Shown: positions 51,440 to 60,094 of the stretch, in pieces
Layout: each line of letters begins with the position of its first letter
Numbering within the stretch: the first letter of the stretch is position 1
From: Halorubrum sp. BOL3-1
GTDB lineage: Archaea; Halobacteriota; Halobacteria; Halobacteriales; Haloferacaceae
Length of the DNA stretch: 64,000 nt
NCBI RefSeq assembly: GCF_004114375.1
Contig: NZ_CP034692.1
Location: 186,001 to 250,000, forward strand
Reading direction: 5' to 3'
Translations under genes and position numbers: made by a program
The notes under the pieces: generated by a model
The model's input: only the letters and a program-made list of their open reading frames with translations
What the model was told of the DNA's origin: nothing
Databases searched by the model: none

Positions 51440-52224
51440 AGGTTCGACCCCGTCGCGCCCCCGTCGATCGGCAGCGCGGTTCCGTTTATATACGCCGACT
51501 TCGGCGACGAGAGGAAGGCGACGGTGTTGCCGAGCTCCATCGGGTCGCCGATGCGCTTGAGCGGGTTCGTCGCCCAGTCGTCGAGCCCCTCCTCGTAGGA
51601 GTCGTAGTCGCCGCGCTCGACGGCGGCCTCGACGAGGTCGCGGATCCGGCTCGTCTCGTGGGGGCCGGGGAGGACGGCGTTCGCGCGGATCTCCGGGGCG
51701 AACTCCTTCGAGAGCGTCTTCTCGAGCCCGATGACGCCCATCCGGACGGAGTTCGATAACACGAGGCTGTCGATGGCCTCCTTCACGCTCCGGGAGGTGA
51801 TGTTGACGATGGTGCCGCCGTCCCCCTCCGTGAGGTGGGGGTACGACTCCCGCGCCAGCCGGACAACGCTCATGACGAGCAGGTCGTAGGCGTGCTGCCA
51901 CTCCTCGTCGTCGGTGTCGAGGAAAGAGCCGGACGGCGGCCCGCCGGCGCTCGTCACGAGGTGGTCGATCCCGCCGAACTCGTCAACGGTCGCCTCCACG
52001 AGCGCCGCGACTTCGTCGGCGTCGGTGAGGTCGGCGGGCTGCGCGACGACCTCGCCCGTCCCGACCGCGTCGACCTCCTCTTTCGCGGCCGCCAGTCGGT
52101 CCTCGTCGCGGCCGTTGATGACGACGTCCGCGCCCTCTCGGGCCAGCGCCTTCGCCGATGCCTTGCCGAGTCCGCTGGACGACGCGGTGACGAGGGCCGC
52201 GTTCCCGTCGATCTGTAGGTCCAT
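51436..52224 (-). CDS. Atypical SDR-family oxidoreductase (classical YxxxK missing)
   Basis: A 262-residue SDR. The coenzyme-binding motif is TASSSGLGKASAKAL and the NADP(H)/NAD-selecting strand NGRDEDRL. The signature NxAG appears as TSAGGPP, and IVNITSRSVKE carries the catalytic Ser. Where YxxxK is expected the sequence reads VLSNSVRMGV, so both Tyr and Lys are replaced. This matches a known SDR subgroup lacking the canonical tetrad, whose activity is unclear. It ends with the typical GGATGSN. Translation is coupled to the cupin by ATGA. It may oxidise a keto-deoxy acid, or only bind it. Confidence 0.86.
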   Translation of the reverse strand: MDLQIDGNAALVTASSSGLGKASAKALAREGADVVINGRDEDRLAAAKEEVDAVGTGEVVAQPADLTDADEVAALVEATVDEFGGIDHLVTSAGGPPSGSFLDTDDEEWQHAYDLLVMSVVRLARESYPHLTEGDGGTIVNITSRSVKEAIDSLVLSNSVRMGVIGLEKTLSKEFAPEIRANAVLPGPHETSRIRDLVEAAVERGDYDSYEEGLDDWATNPLKRIGDPMELGNTVAFLSSPKSAYINGTALPIDGGATGSNL

Positions 52225-52286
52225 GTCTCACTCATCCTGAGTACGGCGTGAAAACGTTTGCCTACAGGCAAGCGGACGGACCGATT

Positions 52287-53606
52287 TCACGGGCCGATGT
52301 CGTCCATCGATTCTCCCCGGAATTCCGCCTCACCGTCGTCGAACCCGACCGTCTCGCGGCCGACCACGCTCGCCGCCTCGGGAAGGTCGTTGACCACGGC
52401 GTCGGAGACGCGGAGTTCCCCGAGGTCCTGCGTGTTCCGGATCCAGACGATCCGGACGGTATCGGGGTCGTACCCCCCGAGCGCCGCCAGCGCGGTCCGG
52501 AGCGCGAACTCGTCGTCCGGCGCCACCACGGGGAGCTTCGACTTCGAGAGCGACCCGCTGGTGAGCGCGTTCGCGTACGTCTTCTTCAGGTCGAGCCCGT
52601 CGATCGCGGCCCGCCGAGTGAGGTCGGCGAGCCCGATCCCGTTGCCGTTCCCCTTGGTCGCCGCCGTGAGTCCCCGCACGTATATGAGGTCGATGTCGGG
52701 GGTCTCCGGGTCGGGCGCGTTGAGGACGCGGTAGCGACCGATCACGTTCGTGTCCATCCCGGCGCCCGAGATCTCCTTGCCGATCTCGTCGACCACGAGC
52801 AGATCGACGTCTTCGACCGGAAGCGTCGGCATCTCCTCGTACGCGCGCTCCAGCAGCTCCGGCTCGCGGTCGAGGAACGACCCCGCGGGGACGGCCTCCA
52901 GGTGACCGATCTCCTCCTCGAAGTTCTCGACGAGCGCTATCCCGCCGACCATGGGGGTCTCCCGCTCGATGACGTCGAGGGCGGCCGTCAACGTCTCGAC
53001 GTACCCCTCGGCGATCGCCGCCGAGTGGAACGACTTCGCGCCGCGCTGCTTGCCGAGCCCGACGACGGTCATCTTCGCGAGCCCGCTCTCGATCGGCCCG
53101 GTAAAGTTAGTGTGGGCCTTCACCCGGTTCACCACGAGGACGGCGTCGGCTGCGAGCGCCCCCTCCGAGAAATACACCGGGAGGTCGACGTCGCCCACCG
53201 AGACCGTCGCTAGCTCCACGGCCGCCATGCGCGCGTCGATCGGCGCGTCGACCGTCTCCTCCGTGACCCCGAGGGCTTCGAGCACCTCGCGCTGTCCCTC
53301 CGGGGTCGCGCCGCCGTGGCTCCCCATCGCCGGCACCACCACAGGGTCGAAGCCGCGCTCGGCGATCCGGTCGACGACCGCCGCCGCGACCTCATCGATC
53401 CGGTCGATCCCGCGGCTGCCGACCCCGACGGCCACGGTCGCGCCGGCGGGAAGGTCGTCGAGGTCAAGCCCGTCGAGCGCCTCGCGGGCCGCCCCGACGG
53501 GGTCGTCGAGGCGTTCCGTCCGCGGCTCGTACCGCACCCGCGCGAACCCCGGGAGCGGCTGCGGGTCGATGAGGTGATCGACGTCGGATCGCTCGGGAAG
53601 CTCCAT
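52287..53606 (-). CDS. LarA-like (DUF2088) lactate racemase family protein
   Basis: A 439-residue protein of the LarA/DUF2088 family. Conserved segments are AVGVGSRGIDRIDEV, VPAMGSHGGATPEGQ (corresponding to the THRPMT loop of LarA, with differing residues), VVNRVKAHTNFTGPIESGLAK (Lys/His region near the Ni-pincer site), and VVDEIGKEISGAGMDTNVIG. LarA racemises lactate with a nickel-pincer nucleotide; other members act on malate, sugar acids or unknown 2-hydroxy acids. Because LarB/LarC/LarE genes are not nearby, the cofactor must come from elsewhere or be absent. It leads the leftward operon. Confidence 0.82.
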   Translation of the reverse strand: MELPERSDVDHLIDPQPLPGFARVRYEPRTERLDDPVGAAREALDGLDLDDLPAGATVAVGVGSRGIDRIDEVAAAVVDRIAERGFDPVVVPAMGSHGGATPEGQREVLEALGVTEETVDAPIDARMAAVELATVSVGDVDLPVYFSEGALAADAVLVVNRVKAHTNFTGPIESGLAKMTVVGLGKQRGAKSFHSAAIAEGYVETLTAALDVIERETPMVGGIALVENFEEEIGHLEAVPAGSFLDREPELLERAYEEMPTLPVEDVDLLVVDEIGKEISGAGMDTNVIGRYRVLNAPDPETPDIDLIYVRGLTAATKGNGNGIGLADLTRRAAIDGLDLKKTYANALTSGSLSKSKLPVVAPDDEFALRTALAALGGYDPDTVRIVWIRNTQDLGELRVSDAVVNDLPEAASVVGRETVGFDDGEAEFRGESMDDIGP

Positions 53607-53735
53607 GTGTGCTCCCTCGCGGCGCCGATACAAAAGCTGTCGGTGGCCAGCGGGGGAGTCACCGACCGCGACGGCGCGGCCGAGAACCTTGCCGATACAG
53701 CGGGCTACTTGTACCCATGTGACGCCGCTACACGC
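53607..53735. promoter_or_regulatory. Divergent promoter region of the sugar-acid cluster
   Basis: 129 bases between the LarA-like gene and the first enolase-superfamily gene. They are the only control region for both arms of the cluster, so a regulator site is expected here; no clear palindrome or TATA box stands out. Confidence 0.4.
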
Positions 53736-54845
53736 ATGGAGATTACCGATGTCGAGTCGTTCCCGATCAAGCTGCCGCTGGAGTCGCCCGTCTCCTTCTC
53801 CAACCGCACGCTCACCTACCGGGACCACGCGATTACGTACGTCCGGACCGACACCGGCCACGAGGGGGTCGGCTACTCGCTGGGGTACGAGGGGGCCGGC
53901 CTCATCGCCGATGCGGTCGAGTCGATGCTCGAACCGCTGCTCGTCGGCGAGGACCCCCGCGACACCGAGCGCCTGTGGCACGAGATGTACGACGGGAACG
54001 TCCAGATCGGCCGCACTGGCCTTTTTTTGCGCGCCATCTCGACGGTCGACATCGCGCTCTGGGACGTGAAGGCGAAGGCCGCCGACATGCCGCTCCACAA
54101 GCTGCTCGGCGGCCACTCCGAGTCGGTGCCGTCGTACGCCAGCGGCGGCTACTACCGCGACGACAAGGGTCACGACGCGCTCCGCGGCGAGATGCGACGC
54201 TACCTCGACGAGGGCCACGACGTCGTGAAAATGAAGGTCGGTCGCCTGTCCGCCGCGGAGGAGGCCGAGCGAGTCGCCGCGGTGCGCGACGAGATCGGCG
54301 ACGAGCGCACCCTGCTTCTCGACGCCAACGGCGTCTGGGGGTCCACCACCGAGGCGCTCCGCAACTGCCGGGCGTTCGAGCCCTACGACCCGTACTTCAT
54401 CGAGGAGCCCGTGATGATCGACCGCGTCGACACGATGGCCGAGGTGAACGACGGGATCGACTACCCCGTCGCCACCGGCGAACTGGAGGGGACCCGGCAC
54501 AACTTCGCGCGGCTCGCCGACACGGGCGCGGCGACGATCCTCCAGCCCGACGTCACCGTCTGCGGCGGGATCACGGAGTGGCTGAAGATCGCCAACCACG
54601 CCTCCGCGTACGACGTCCCCATCGCCCCCCACTACAACTGGAACCTCCACGCCTCCCTCCTCGGCGCCATCGAGAACGGCCTCTGGGTGGAGTACTTCTA
54701 CCGCGACATGGACGTGAAGGCGTTCGACGATGTCGTCGCCGACCCCGTCAAGCCCGGCGACGACGGTATGATAGAACTCCCCGATCGCCCCGGCCACGGC
54801 GTGCCGCTGGACAAGGACGCGTTAGATACATTTGCGGACCGATGA
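53736..54845 (+). CDS. Mandelate racemase/muconate lactonizing-type enzyme (enolase superfamily)
   Basis: A 369-residue enzyme of the MR subgroup. Metal ligands and bases are visible: KMKVGR (KxK base), LLLDANGVW (Asp ligand), YFIEEPV (Glu), TGELEGTRHNF (Glu), and PHYNWNLHASL with the His base of the second half. It abstracts the alpha proton of a carboxylate and, for most sugar acids, dehydrates it to a 2-keto-3-deoxy acid. Residues beyond the catalytic set cannot define the substrate. Its stop overlaps the next gene's ATG by ATGA. The start is ATG 53736. Confidence 0.9.
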   Translation: MEITDVESFPIKLPLESPVSFSNRTLTYRDHAITYVRTDTGHEGVGYSLGYEGAGLIADAVESMLEPLLVGEDPRDTERLWHEMYDGNVQIGRTGLFLRAISTVDIALWDVKAKAADMPLHKLLGGHSESVPSYASGGYYRDDKGHDALRGEMRRYLDEGHDVVKMKVGRLSAAEEAERVAAVRDEIGDERTLLLDANGVWGSTTEALRNCRAFEPYDPYFIEEPVMIDRVDTMAEVNDGIDYPVATGELEGTRHNFARLADTGAATILQPDVTVCGGITEWLKIANHASAYDVPIAPHYNWNLHASLLGAIENGLWVEYFYRDMDVKAFDDVVADPVKPGDDGMIELPDRPGHGVPLDKDALDTFADR

Positions 54846-56059
54846 GAGACTACTCAGACCAGATCGACACCCGTGACCCGGACCGAGACGTAGCGATCAC
54901 CGGCCTCGACGCCTGCGTCGTCGAGGGGAACTTCGAGTGGAACCTGATCAAAGTGGAGACCGACGCCGGCGTCACCGGGATCGGCGAGGCGTACCGCGGC
55001 GGCGGCGTCCCGGAGCTCGTCGAGTACGCGAACCGGTTCCTCGTCGGCGAGAACCCGCTCGACGTCGAGCGGCTCGTGCGCTACATCTTCCAGGAGATGT
55101 CGGGCCACGGCGGCACGACCGGGAAGGTCGTCACCGCGGCCTCCGGCATCGAGATCGCGCTCTTGGACGCCGCCGGGCAGATCCTCGGGCTCCCCGTCTA
55201 CCAGCTGCTCGGCTCGAAGTACCGCGACGAGGTCCGGCTCTACTGCGACTGCCACGCCGGCGAGGCGTACGCGGTGGAGGACGGCGCGACCGCCTACGCC
55301 GACGCCGAGGCGTACTCCCCCGAGGCGTACGCCGCCGAGGCCGCGCGCGTCACCGACATGGGCTTCGAGGCGCTGAAGTTCGACCTCGACCTCCCGGCCG
55401 ACAACGAGAACGACCCGTACAACGGGCGCCTGACGAACGCGGCGATCCGAGAGAAGCGGGAGATCGTCGCGGCCGTGCGCGACGAGATCGGGTACGACGT
55501 CGACCTCGCGTTCGACTGCCACTGGGACTACTCCGTCGAGAGCGCGAAGCGGCTCGCTCACGAGTTAGAGGAGTTCGACCTGATGTGGTTGGAGGACCTG
55601 ATCCCGCCGGAGAACATGGCGGCCCAGAAGGAGGTGACGAGGGCGACCCGGACCCCGGTCGCGACCGGCGAGAACCGCTTCCGCGTGTTCGAGCTGTCGG
55701 GCCTCATCTACGAGCACGGCGTCGACGTCGTCACTCCCGATCCGGCGACGGTCGGCGGCCTCACGGAGACGATGCGCATCGCCGACCGCGCCGAGGAGAA
55801 CTACGTGCCGATGTCGCCGCACAACGTCTGTAGCCCGGTCGGGACGATGGCCTGCGTCCACCTCGGCGCGGCCACCCCGAACTTCGACCTGCTGGAGTAC
55901 CACGCGCTGGGGGTCGACTGGTGGGACGACCTGTTGGCACGCGAGGAGCCGCTGATCGAGGACGGCCGCATCGCGGTGCCGGAGGCGCCCGGACTCGGCA
56001 TCGAGCTCGACACGGACGTCGTCGAGGAGCACCTCCTCGACGGGACGACCGGGTTCTGA
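54842..56059 (+). CDS. Enolase-superfamily sugar-acid dehydratase
   Basis: A 405-residue second enolase-superfamily member, different from its partner. Active-site segments are LKFDLDLPADN (KxD rather than KxK), DLAFDCHWDYSVESA (Asp ligand with His beside it), LMWLEDLIPPENM (Glu), TGENRFRVF (Glu) and SPHNVCSPVGTMA (His). The pattern FDCHW..WLEDLIPPEN with SPHN resembles haloarchaeal xylonate/gluconate-type dehydratases. Together with the overlapping partner it suggests either two substrates or two isomers. ATGA coupling ensures joint expression. Confidence 0.9.
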   Translation: MRDYSDQIDTRDPDRDVAITGLDACVVEGNFEWNLIKVETDAGVTGIGEAYRGGGVPELVEYANRFLVGENPLDVERLVRYIFQEMSGHGGTTGKVVTAASGIEIALLDAAGQILGLPVYQLLGSKYRDEVRLYCDCHAGEAYAVEDGATAYADAEAYSPEAYAAEAARVTDMGFEALKFDLDLPADNENDPYNGRLTNAAIREKREIVAAVRDEIGYDVDLAFDCHWDYSVESAKRLAHELEEFDLMWLEDLIPPENMAAQKEVTRATRTPVATGENRFRVFELSGLIYEHGVDVVTPDPATVGGLTETMRIADRAEENYVPMSPHNVCSPVGTMACVHLGAATPNFDLLEYHALGVDWWDDLLAREEPLIEDGRIAVPEAPGLGIELDTDVVEEHLLDGTTGF

Positions 56060-56128
56060 GGAGCGAGCCGCCCTCTCGCCGGCGAACGGCTCGACGACGA
56101 CTGTCGGCGCAGGACGGCAATGTCACGG

Positions 56129-56136
56129 TTATTTAT
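56129..56136 (+). promoter_or_regulatory. TATA box of the acyl-CoA dehydrogenase gene
   Basis: TTATTTAT lies 23-30 bases before ATG 56159, which supports that ATG (giving MLDYFDMEST) over an in-frame ATG at 56120 upstream of the box, and predicts a leaderless mRNA. Confidence 0.5.
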
Positions 56137-56158
56137 CCGTCCATCCGTACGATCTGGT

Positions 56159-57319
56159 ATGCTCGATTACTTCGACATGGAGTCGACGCTTTCAGAGGAG
56201 GAGCGCCTGCTCGTCGACTCCGCTAGGTCATTCATCGACGGGGAGGTCGATGACATGGGCGAACACTGGATCGACGGCACGTTCCCCACGGAACTCATCC
56301 CGAAGATGGGCGATATGGGATTCTACGCGCCGAACCTCGAGGGGTACGGCCTGCCGGGCGTCAGCGAGCGGGCGTACGGTCTGCTGATGCGCGAGCTTGA
56401 GGCGTGCGACTCCGGGCTCCGCTCGATGGCGAGCGTGCAGGGCGCGCTGGTGATGTACCCGATCCACGCGTTCGGCAGCGACGCACAGAAGGAGGAGTGG
56501 CTGCCGAGGCTCGGCACGGGCGAGGCGGTCGGCTGCTTCGGGCTCACGGAGCCGGAACACGGGTCGAACCCCTCCGCGATGGAGACGATGGCCGAGCCCG
56601 ACGGCGACGAGTACGTCCTCAGCGGCTCGAAGACGTGGATCACGAACTCTCCCATCGCCGACGTCGCGGTCGTGTGGGCGAAAGACCACGGCGAAGAGGG
56701 GACGCCGGTCCGCGGGTTCCTCGTCGAGACGGACCGCGACGGGGTCACGACGAACAAGATCGACGAGAAACTCAGCCTGCGGGCGTCGATCACGGGCGAG
56801 ATCAGCCTCCAGAACGTTCGCGTCCCCGCCGAGAACCGACTCCCCGACGTCTCGGGGATGAAGGGGCCGCTGTCGTGTCTGACCCAGGCCCGCTACGGCA
56901 TCGCGTGGGGCGCGGTCGGGGCGGCGGCGGACTGCTTCGAGGTCGCCCGCGACTACGCCACCGACCGCGAGCAGTTCGGAAAGCCGATCGGCGGCTTCCA
57001 GATGCAGCAACGGAAGCTCGCGGAGATGGCGACGCAGATCACGCTCGCGCAGCTGCTCGCGCACCGCCTCGCGGACCTCAAGGAGGCGGGCGAGATGCGG
57101 CCGCAACACGTCTCAATGGCCAAGCGCAACAACGTCCGCACCGCTCGCGACCAGTCTCGGATCGCCCGCGAGATGCTCGGCGGCAACGGGATCACGGCCG
57201 ACTACTCGCCGATGCGACACATGGCGAACATGGAGACGGTGTACACCTACGAGGGCACCCACGACATCCACACGCTGATCCTCGGCGAGGACCTCACCGG
57301 GATACAGGCGTATCAGTAG
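56159..57319 (+). CDS. Glutaryl-CoA dehydrogenase-like acyl-CoA dehydrogenase
   Basis: A 386-residue flavoprotein of the acyl-CoA dehydrogenase family. FAD-contact segments are FGLTEPEHGSNPS and WITNSPIADVAVVWA; ARDYATDREQFGKPIGGFQ and the catalytic base in TYEGTHDIHTLILG (Glu) match the glutaryl-CoA dehydrogenase group, which includes Glu at that position. It oxidises and possibly decarboxylates a short acyl-CoA. Presence beside the sugar-acid genes and the CoA-transferase may indicate a dicarboxylate side branch. No electron-transfer flavoprotein genes are in the window. Confidence 0.9.
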   Translation: MLDYFDMESTLSEEERLLVDSARSFIDGEVDDMGEHWIDGTFPTELIPKMGDMGFYAPNLEGYGLPGVSERAYGLLMRELEACDSGLRSMASVQGALVMYPIHAFGSDAQKEEWLPRLGTGEAVGCFGLTEPEHGSNPSAMETMAEPDGDEYVLSGSKTWITNSPIADVAVVWAKDHGEEGTPVRGFLVETDRDGVTTNKIDEKLSLRASITGEISLQNVRVPAENRLPDVSGMKGPLSCLTQARYGIAWGAVGAAADCFEVARDYATDREQFGKPIGGFQMQQRKLAEMATQITLAQLLAHRLADLKEAGEMRPQHVSMAKRNNVRTARDQSRIAREMLGGNGITADYSPMRHMANMETVYTYEGTHDIHTLILGEDLTGIQAYQ

Positions 57320-57353
57320 CGCTCCGCACCGCTCTCTCCCCCTCGACGACGCC

Positions 57354-58313
57354 TCAGGCCACCTGATTCCGCAGCCCCTCGTACGCGCCGGTCTCCGCGA
57401 CCCATTCGAGGTTCTCGACGAGGATGTCGGCGCGTCGCTCCCAGTACCGCGGCGTGTGGCCCGCGACGTGGGGGGTCAAAAAGACGTTCTCGAACCCCCA
57501 CAGGTCGTGGTCGCTCGGCAGCGGCTCCGGGTCGGTGACGTCGAGGGCGGCGCCGTGGAGCTCGTTCGACCGCAGCGCGTCCACGAGCGCCGGCGTGTCG
57601 ATCACGCCGCCGCGCGCGACGTTCACCACGATCGCATCGGTCGGGAGCGCGTCGAGCTCGGCCTCGCCGATCAGCCCTGCGGTCGTCTCCGTCAGCGGAC
57701 ACACGAGGACGAGTACGTCCGTCCCCGGCAGAGCGTCCGCGAGGTCGCCGTACCCGATCACCTCGTCGGTCGGGCCACCCTTCGAGACGGTGTGGCGGAC
57801 CCCGACCGTGTCGACGTCGAACCCCCCGAACCGCTCGACGACGGTCTCGCCGATGGCGCCGAGGCCGACGACGGTCACGGTGCTGCCGGCGAGCTCGGTG
57901 AACGACTGGAACCGGCGCCACTCCCGGCGTCGCTGGCGGCGGCGCCCCTCGTCGAGCCGCCGCGCGAACGTCAGCACCCAGCCGAGCACGTGTTCGGCGA
58001 CGTTCGGCCCGTGGACGCCCGACGCGTTCGTCACCGCGACGCCGCGCTCGGCCAGCGCGTCCAGCGGCAGGTGGTCGACCCCCGCGCTGTTACACGCGAA
58101 CAGCCGCAGGTTTTCGGCGGTCGCGACCTCGTCGGCGTCGACGCGCTTCCCGGCGACGACGGTCGCCTCTCGAAGGTAGCGGTCGTGTTCGTCGGGCGTC
58201 GCCGCGAGGCGCACCTCGCGGTCAGAGAGGCGCCGGTCGAGTATCTCCGCGTAGTCGGCCGCCGGGATCCCGTGCGCGTCGTGGTCGAGCACCGCGATGT
58301 CGATGGTGGACAT
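57354..58313 (-). CDS. D-2-hydroxyacid dehydrogenase
   Basis: A 319-residue NAD(P)-dependent dehydrogenase of the D-isomer-specific family. The nucleotide loop VVGLGAIGETVVERFGGF lies after the hinge, and catalytic residues are Arg in VNVARGGVIDT, Glu in VTDPEPLPSD and His in LTPHVAGHTPRYWERR. It interconverts a 2-keto acid and D-2-hydroxy acid such as D-lactate or glyoxylate/glycolate. This fits the lactate or glycolate released by the proposed pathway. The start is ATG 58313; an upstream ATG at 58340 would add nine residues. Confidence 0.91.
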   Translation of the reverse strand: MSTIDIAVLDHDAHGIPAADYAEILDRRLSDREVRLAATPDEHDRYLREATVVAGKRVDADEVATAENLRLFACNSAGVDHLPLDALAERGVAVTNASGVHGPNVAEHVLGWVLTFARRLDEGRRRQRRREWRRFQSFTELAGSTVTVVGLGAIGETVVERFGGFDVDTVGVRHTVSKGGPTDEVIGYGDLADALPGTDVLVLVCPLTETTAGLIGEAELDALPTDAIVVNVARGGVIDTPALVDALRSNELHGAALDVTDPEPLPSDHDLWGFENVFLTPHVAGHTPRYWERRADILVENLEWVAETGAYEGLRNQVA

Positions 58314-58379
58314 AGTCGATGCGTCGCGGTCGGCCGACAAAGCTCTCGGGGTGGCGGTAGTCGAAGGGGGGGAGCTGCC

Positions 58380-59630
58380 CTACTCCCCCATCCGGATCGG
58401 CGGCGACGCGCTCATCAGGAGGAGGCAGACGACTCCGACGCCTCCGCCGAGGAGCCCGGTACCGACGCCGACCGCACGGACCGCCGTCTCGAACCCGAGC
58501 GGGCCGGTCGCGACCGCGACGGCGACGCCCATGAACACGGGTGTCGCCGTCGCCGCCGCGCGCCCGCTCCCCTCGCCGAGGCTGACGAGCCCGCCGCGCA
58601 GGTCCGCGGGCGGGAGCGTCGTGATGACGCTCCGGTAGATGGAGAGCACGAGCCCGAACCCCGCCCCCATGAAGACGACGCCGGCGGCAGCGACCGCGAG
58701 CGACGGGGCGAGGAAAATGAGCGCGAGCCCGGCCCCCATCGACAGGTTCGTGGCGACAAGCGGATAGAGTCGGTCGGCGAAGACGTCGGCGATCCGGCCG
58801 GCCTGCGTCGCCGCGAGCGCGTACGTGAGGCTCGCGAGCGCCGCGAGCACCCCCGCCTCCGCCGGCGTGTAGCCGAGCACGTTCACGACGAGGATCGAGT
58901 TGTACGTGAGGAAGCCGAACCACGCGACGTTCGCGCTCCCCCGCGCGACGACCATAGTCCATGCCCGGCGGTGCGCGACGAGTGCGCGCATCTCGCCGAG
59001 CCGCTCTCGGACCCCGGCCGCCGACCCCTCGTCGTCCACCTCGTCGAGCGGCTCCTCGAAGTAGACGTAGACGACCGCCGCGATCGGGAATGCGACGGCG
59101 TACAGGAGGAACGGATACTGCCACGCTATCCCGACGAGGACGCCCGCGGCCAGGGGGAACACCGTCTGCGAGAGCCCCGAGCCGGTGAATCGGAGCCCCT
59201 GTGCGGTCGCCTCCTTCGTCCCCGCGTACAGGTCGCCGAGGCTAGTGATGATGATCGGCGTGAGTGCGGCGAAGCCGATCCCCTGGAGCGCGCGCAGGGC
59301 GAGCGCCGCGGCGAAGGTGGAGACGAAGGCGATGGCGGTGCCGGTGACCCCGAACCAGACGAGCCCGAAGAGCAGTACCGGGCGCCGTCCGTACCGGTCG
59401 GCGACCACGCCCGCGACCGGGATGACGACGATTGAGGGCGCGGTGAACGCCGACATCATGAGCCCGATGTTCGCTGTCGACGTGCCCAGCGGCTCGACGA
59501 GCGAGCCGAGCACCGGCGAGAGGAGCGCGGTGCCGAGCGGCGGGAGCACGTTGACGAGCAACAGCAGCTGGAAGGGCTGCTCCCGGACGATCTCCGAGTC
59601 GGCTCCCGCAATCGACGAGGGCGATACCAC
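58380..59630 (-). CDS. MFS transporter
   Basis: A 416-residue major facilitator with 12 membrane helices. The signature between helices 2 and 3 is GVVADRYGRRPVLLFG, and RLQGIGF-like LRALQGIGFAALTP is at helix 4. The hydrophilic central loop (EEPLDEVDDEGSAAGVRERLGEM) splits two six-helix halves. Substrate unknown; its place at the end of the cluster suggests uptake or export of the same acid class as the TRAP system. The start is GTG at 59630. Confidence 0.9.
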   Translation of the reverse strand: MVSPSSIAGADSEIVREQPFQLLLLVNVLPPLGTALLSPVLGSLVEPLGTSTANIGLMMSAFTAPSIVVIPVAGVVADRYGRRPVLLFGLVWFGVTGTAIAFVSTFAAALALRALQGIGFAALTPIIITSLGDLYAGTKEATAQGLRFTGSGLSQTVFPLAAGVLVGIAWQYPFLLYAVAFPIAAVVYVYFEEPLDEVDDEGSAAGVRERLGEMRALVAHRRAWTMVVARGSANVAWFGFLTYNSILVVNVLGYTPAEAGVLAALASLTYALAATQAGRIADVFADRLYPLVATNLSMGAGLALIFLAPSLAVAAAGVVFMGAGFGLVLSIYRSVITTLPPADLRGGLVSLGEGSGRAAATATPVFMGVAVAVATGPLGFETAVRAVGVGTGLLGGGVGVVCLLLMSASPPIRMGE

Positions 59631-59698
59631 GCCCGGCCGCAGGCGGTCGCCCGGATTAAAACTACGTGTTGGGGCAGCCCGCCACGGACCGCGCTCTG

Positions 59699-59794
59699 TC
59701 AGGCGGTCTTCATTTCCAGTTCGAGCTCGGGGATCTGTCGCTCGTGGTCTTGCCAGTCGGTCGAGACGCGGGCGTATAGCGCGACACGAGTCGT
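59699..59794 (-). pseudogene. N-terminal relic of a serine recombinase (resolvase type)
   Basis: Minus-strand translation gives TRVALYARVSTDWQDHERQI, the start of serine resolvases/invertases with the catalytic Ser in YARVST, then PELELEMKTA and stop. The expected start Met is replaced (ACG where ATG would be). Only about 31 residues remain of a usual 180-200-plus. No recombinase C-terminal domain is found nearby, so it is a deletion relic of an inserted element. Confidence 0.75.
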
Positions 59795-59870
59795 ACTTCC
59801 TGTTTTAACCGGTTTAGTGTATAAAGTAATGATATGTTGAATAGATCGTCTTAACTTAAGGAAGAAGTGA

Positions 59871-60005
59871 TCCGTATTTCAGATTCCTACGGCCGAAAAC
59901 GACCGTCTCAGCGATTGTACTGAGTGGATTGACTTGGGTTTTGTGGAGCGAGAGCGGACATCCAAAGAGATAATTCTAAAGCGTATTCGACACCACCTCG
60001 CATGA
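59871..60005 (+). mobile_element. N-terminal relic of an IS6-family (haloarchaeal ISH type) transposase
   Basis: A 44-codon stretch bounded by stop codons encodes PTAENDRLSDCTEWIDLGF followed by VERERTSKEIILKRIRHHLA. This matches the opening of haloarchaeal IS6-type transposases (typically NDRLSG..LEFVERERTP..HLAGLSLSN). There it stops at TGA, so the DDE core is missing. The original ATG is not visible. Terminal inverted repeats could not be placed. Marks a former insertion. Confidence 0.72.
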
Positions 60006-60094
60006 TTATCACTTTCGAATACAGTTATTTTTCTTGAGGGTTTGGGGTGTCGAGCGGGGGGATGTCGAAGTCCTCACCGCGGACTCCCGCTCCG

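Larger units (their letters stand above)
59631..60094. other. 464-base mobile-element graveyard
   Basis: Holds a serine-recombinase relic (59699-59794, minus) and an IS6-type transposase relic (59871-60005, plus), separated and followed by A+T-rich DNA with no intact gene. The G-rich run (GTCGAGCGGGGGG) near 60050 leads into the S9 peptidase end. Confidence 0.6.

Noticed and set aside
52287-54797. An 836-codon minus frame covering the LarA-like gene and the antisense of the MR-type gene
   Set aside because: Only the first part, up to 53606, encodes the LarA-like protein; the extension is the complement of the plus-strand enolase-superfamily gene, which has complete catalytic residues.
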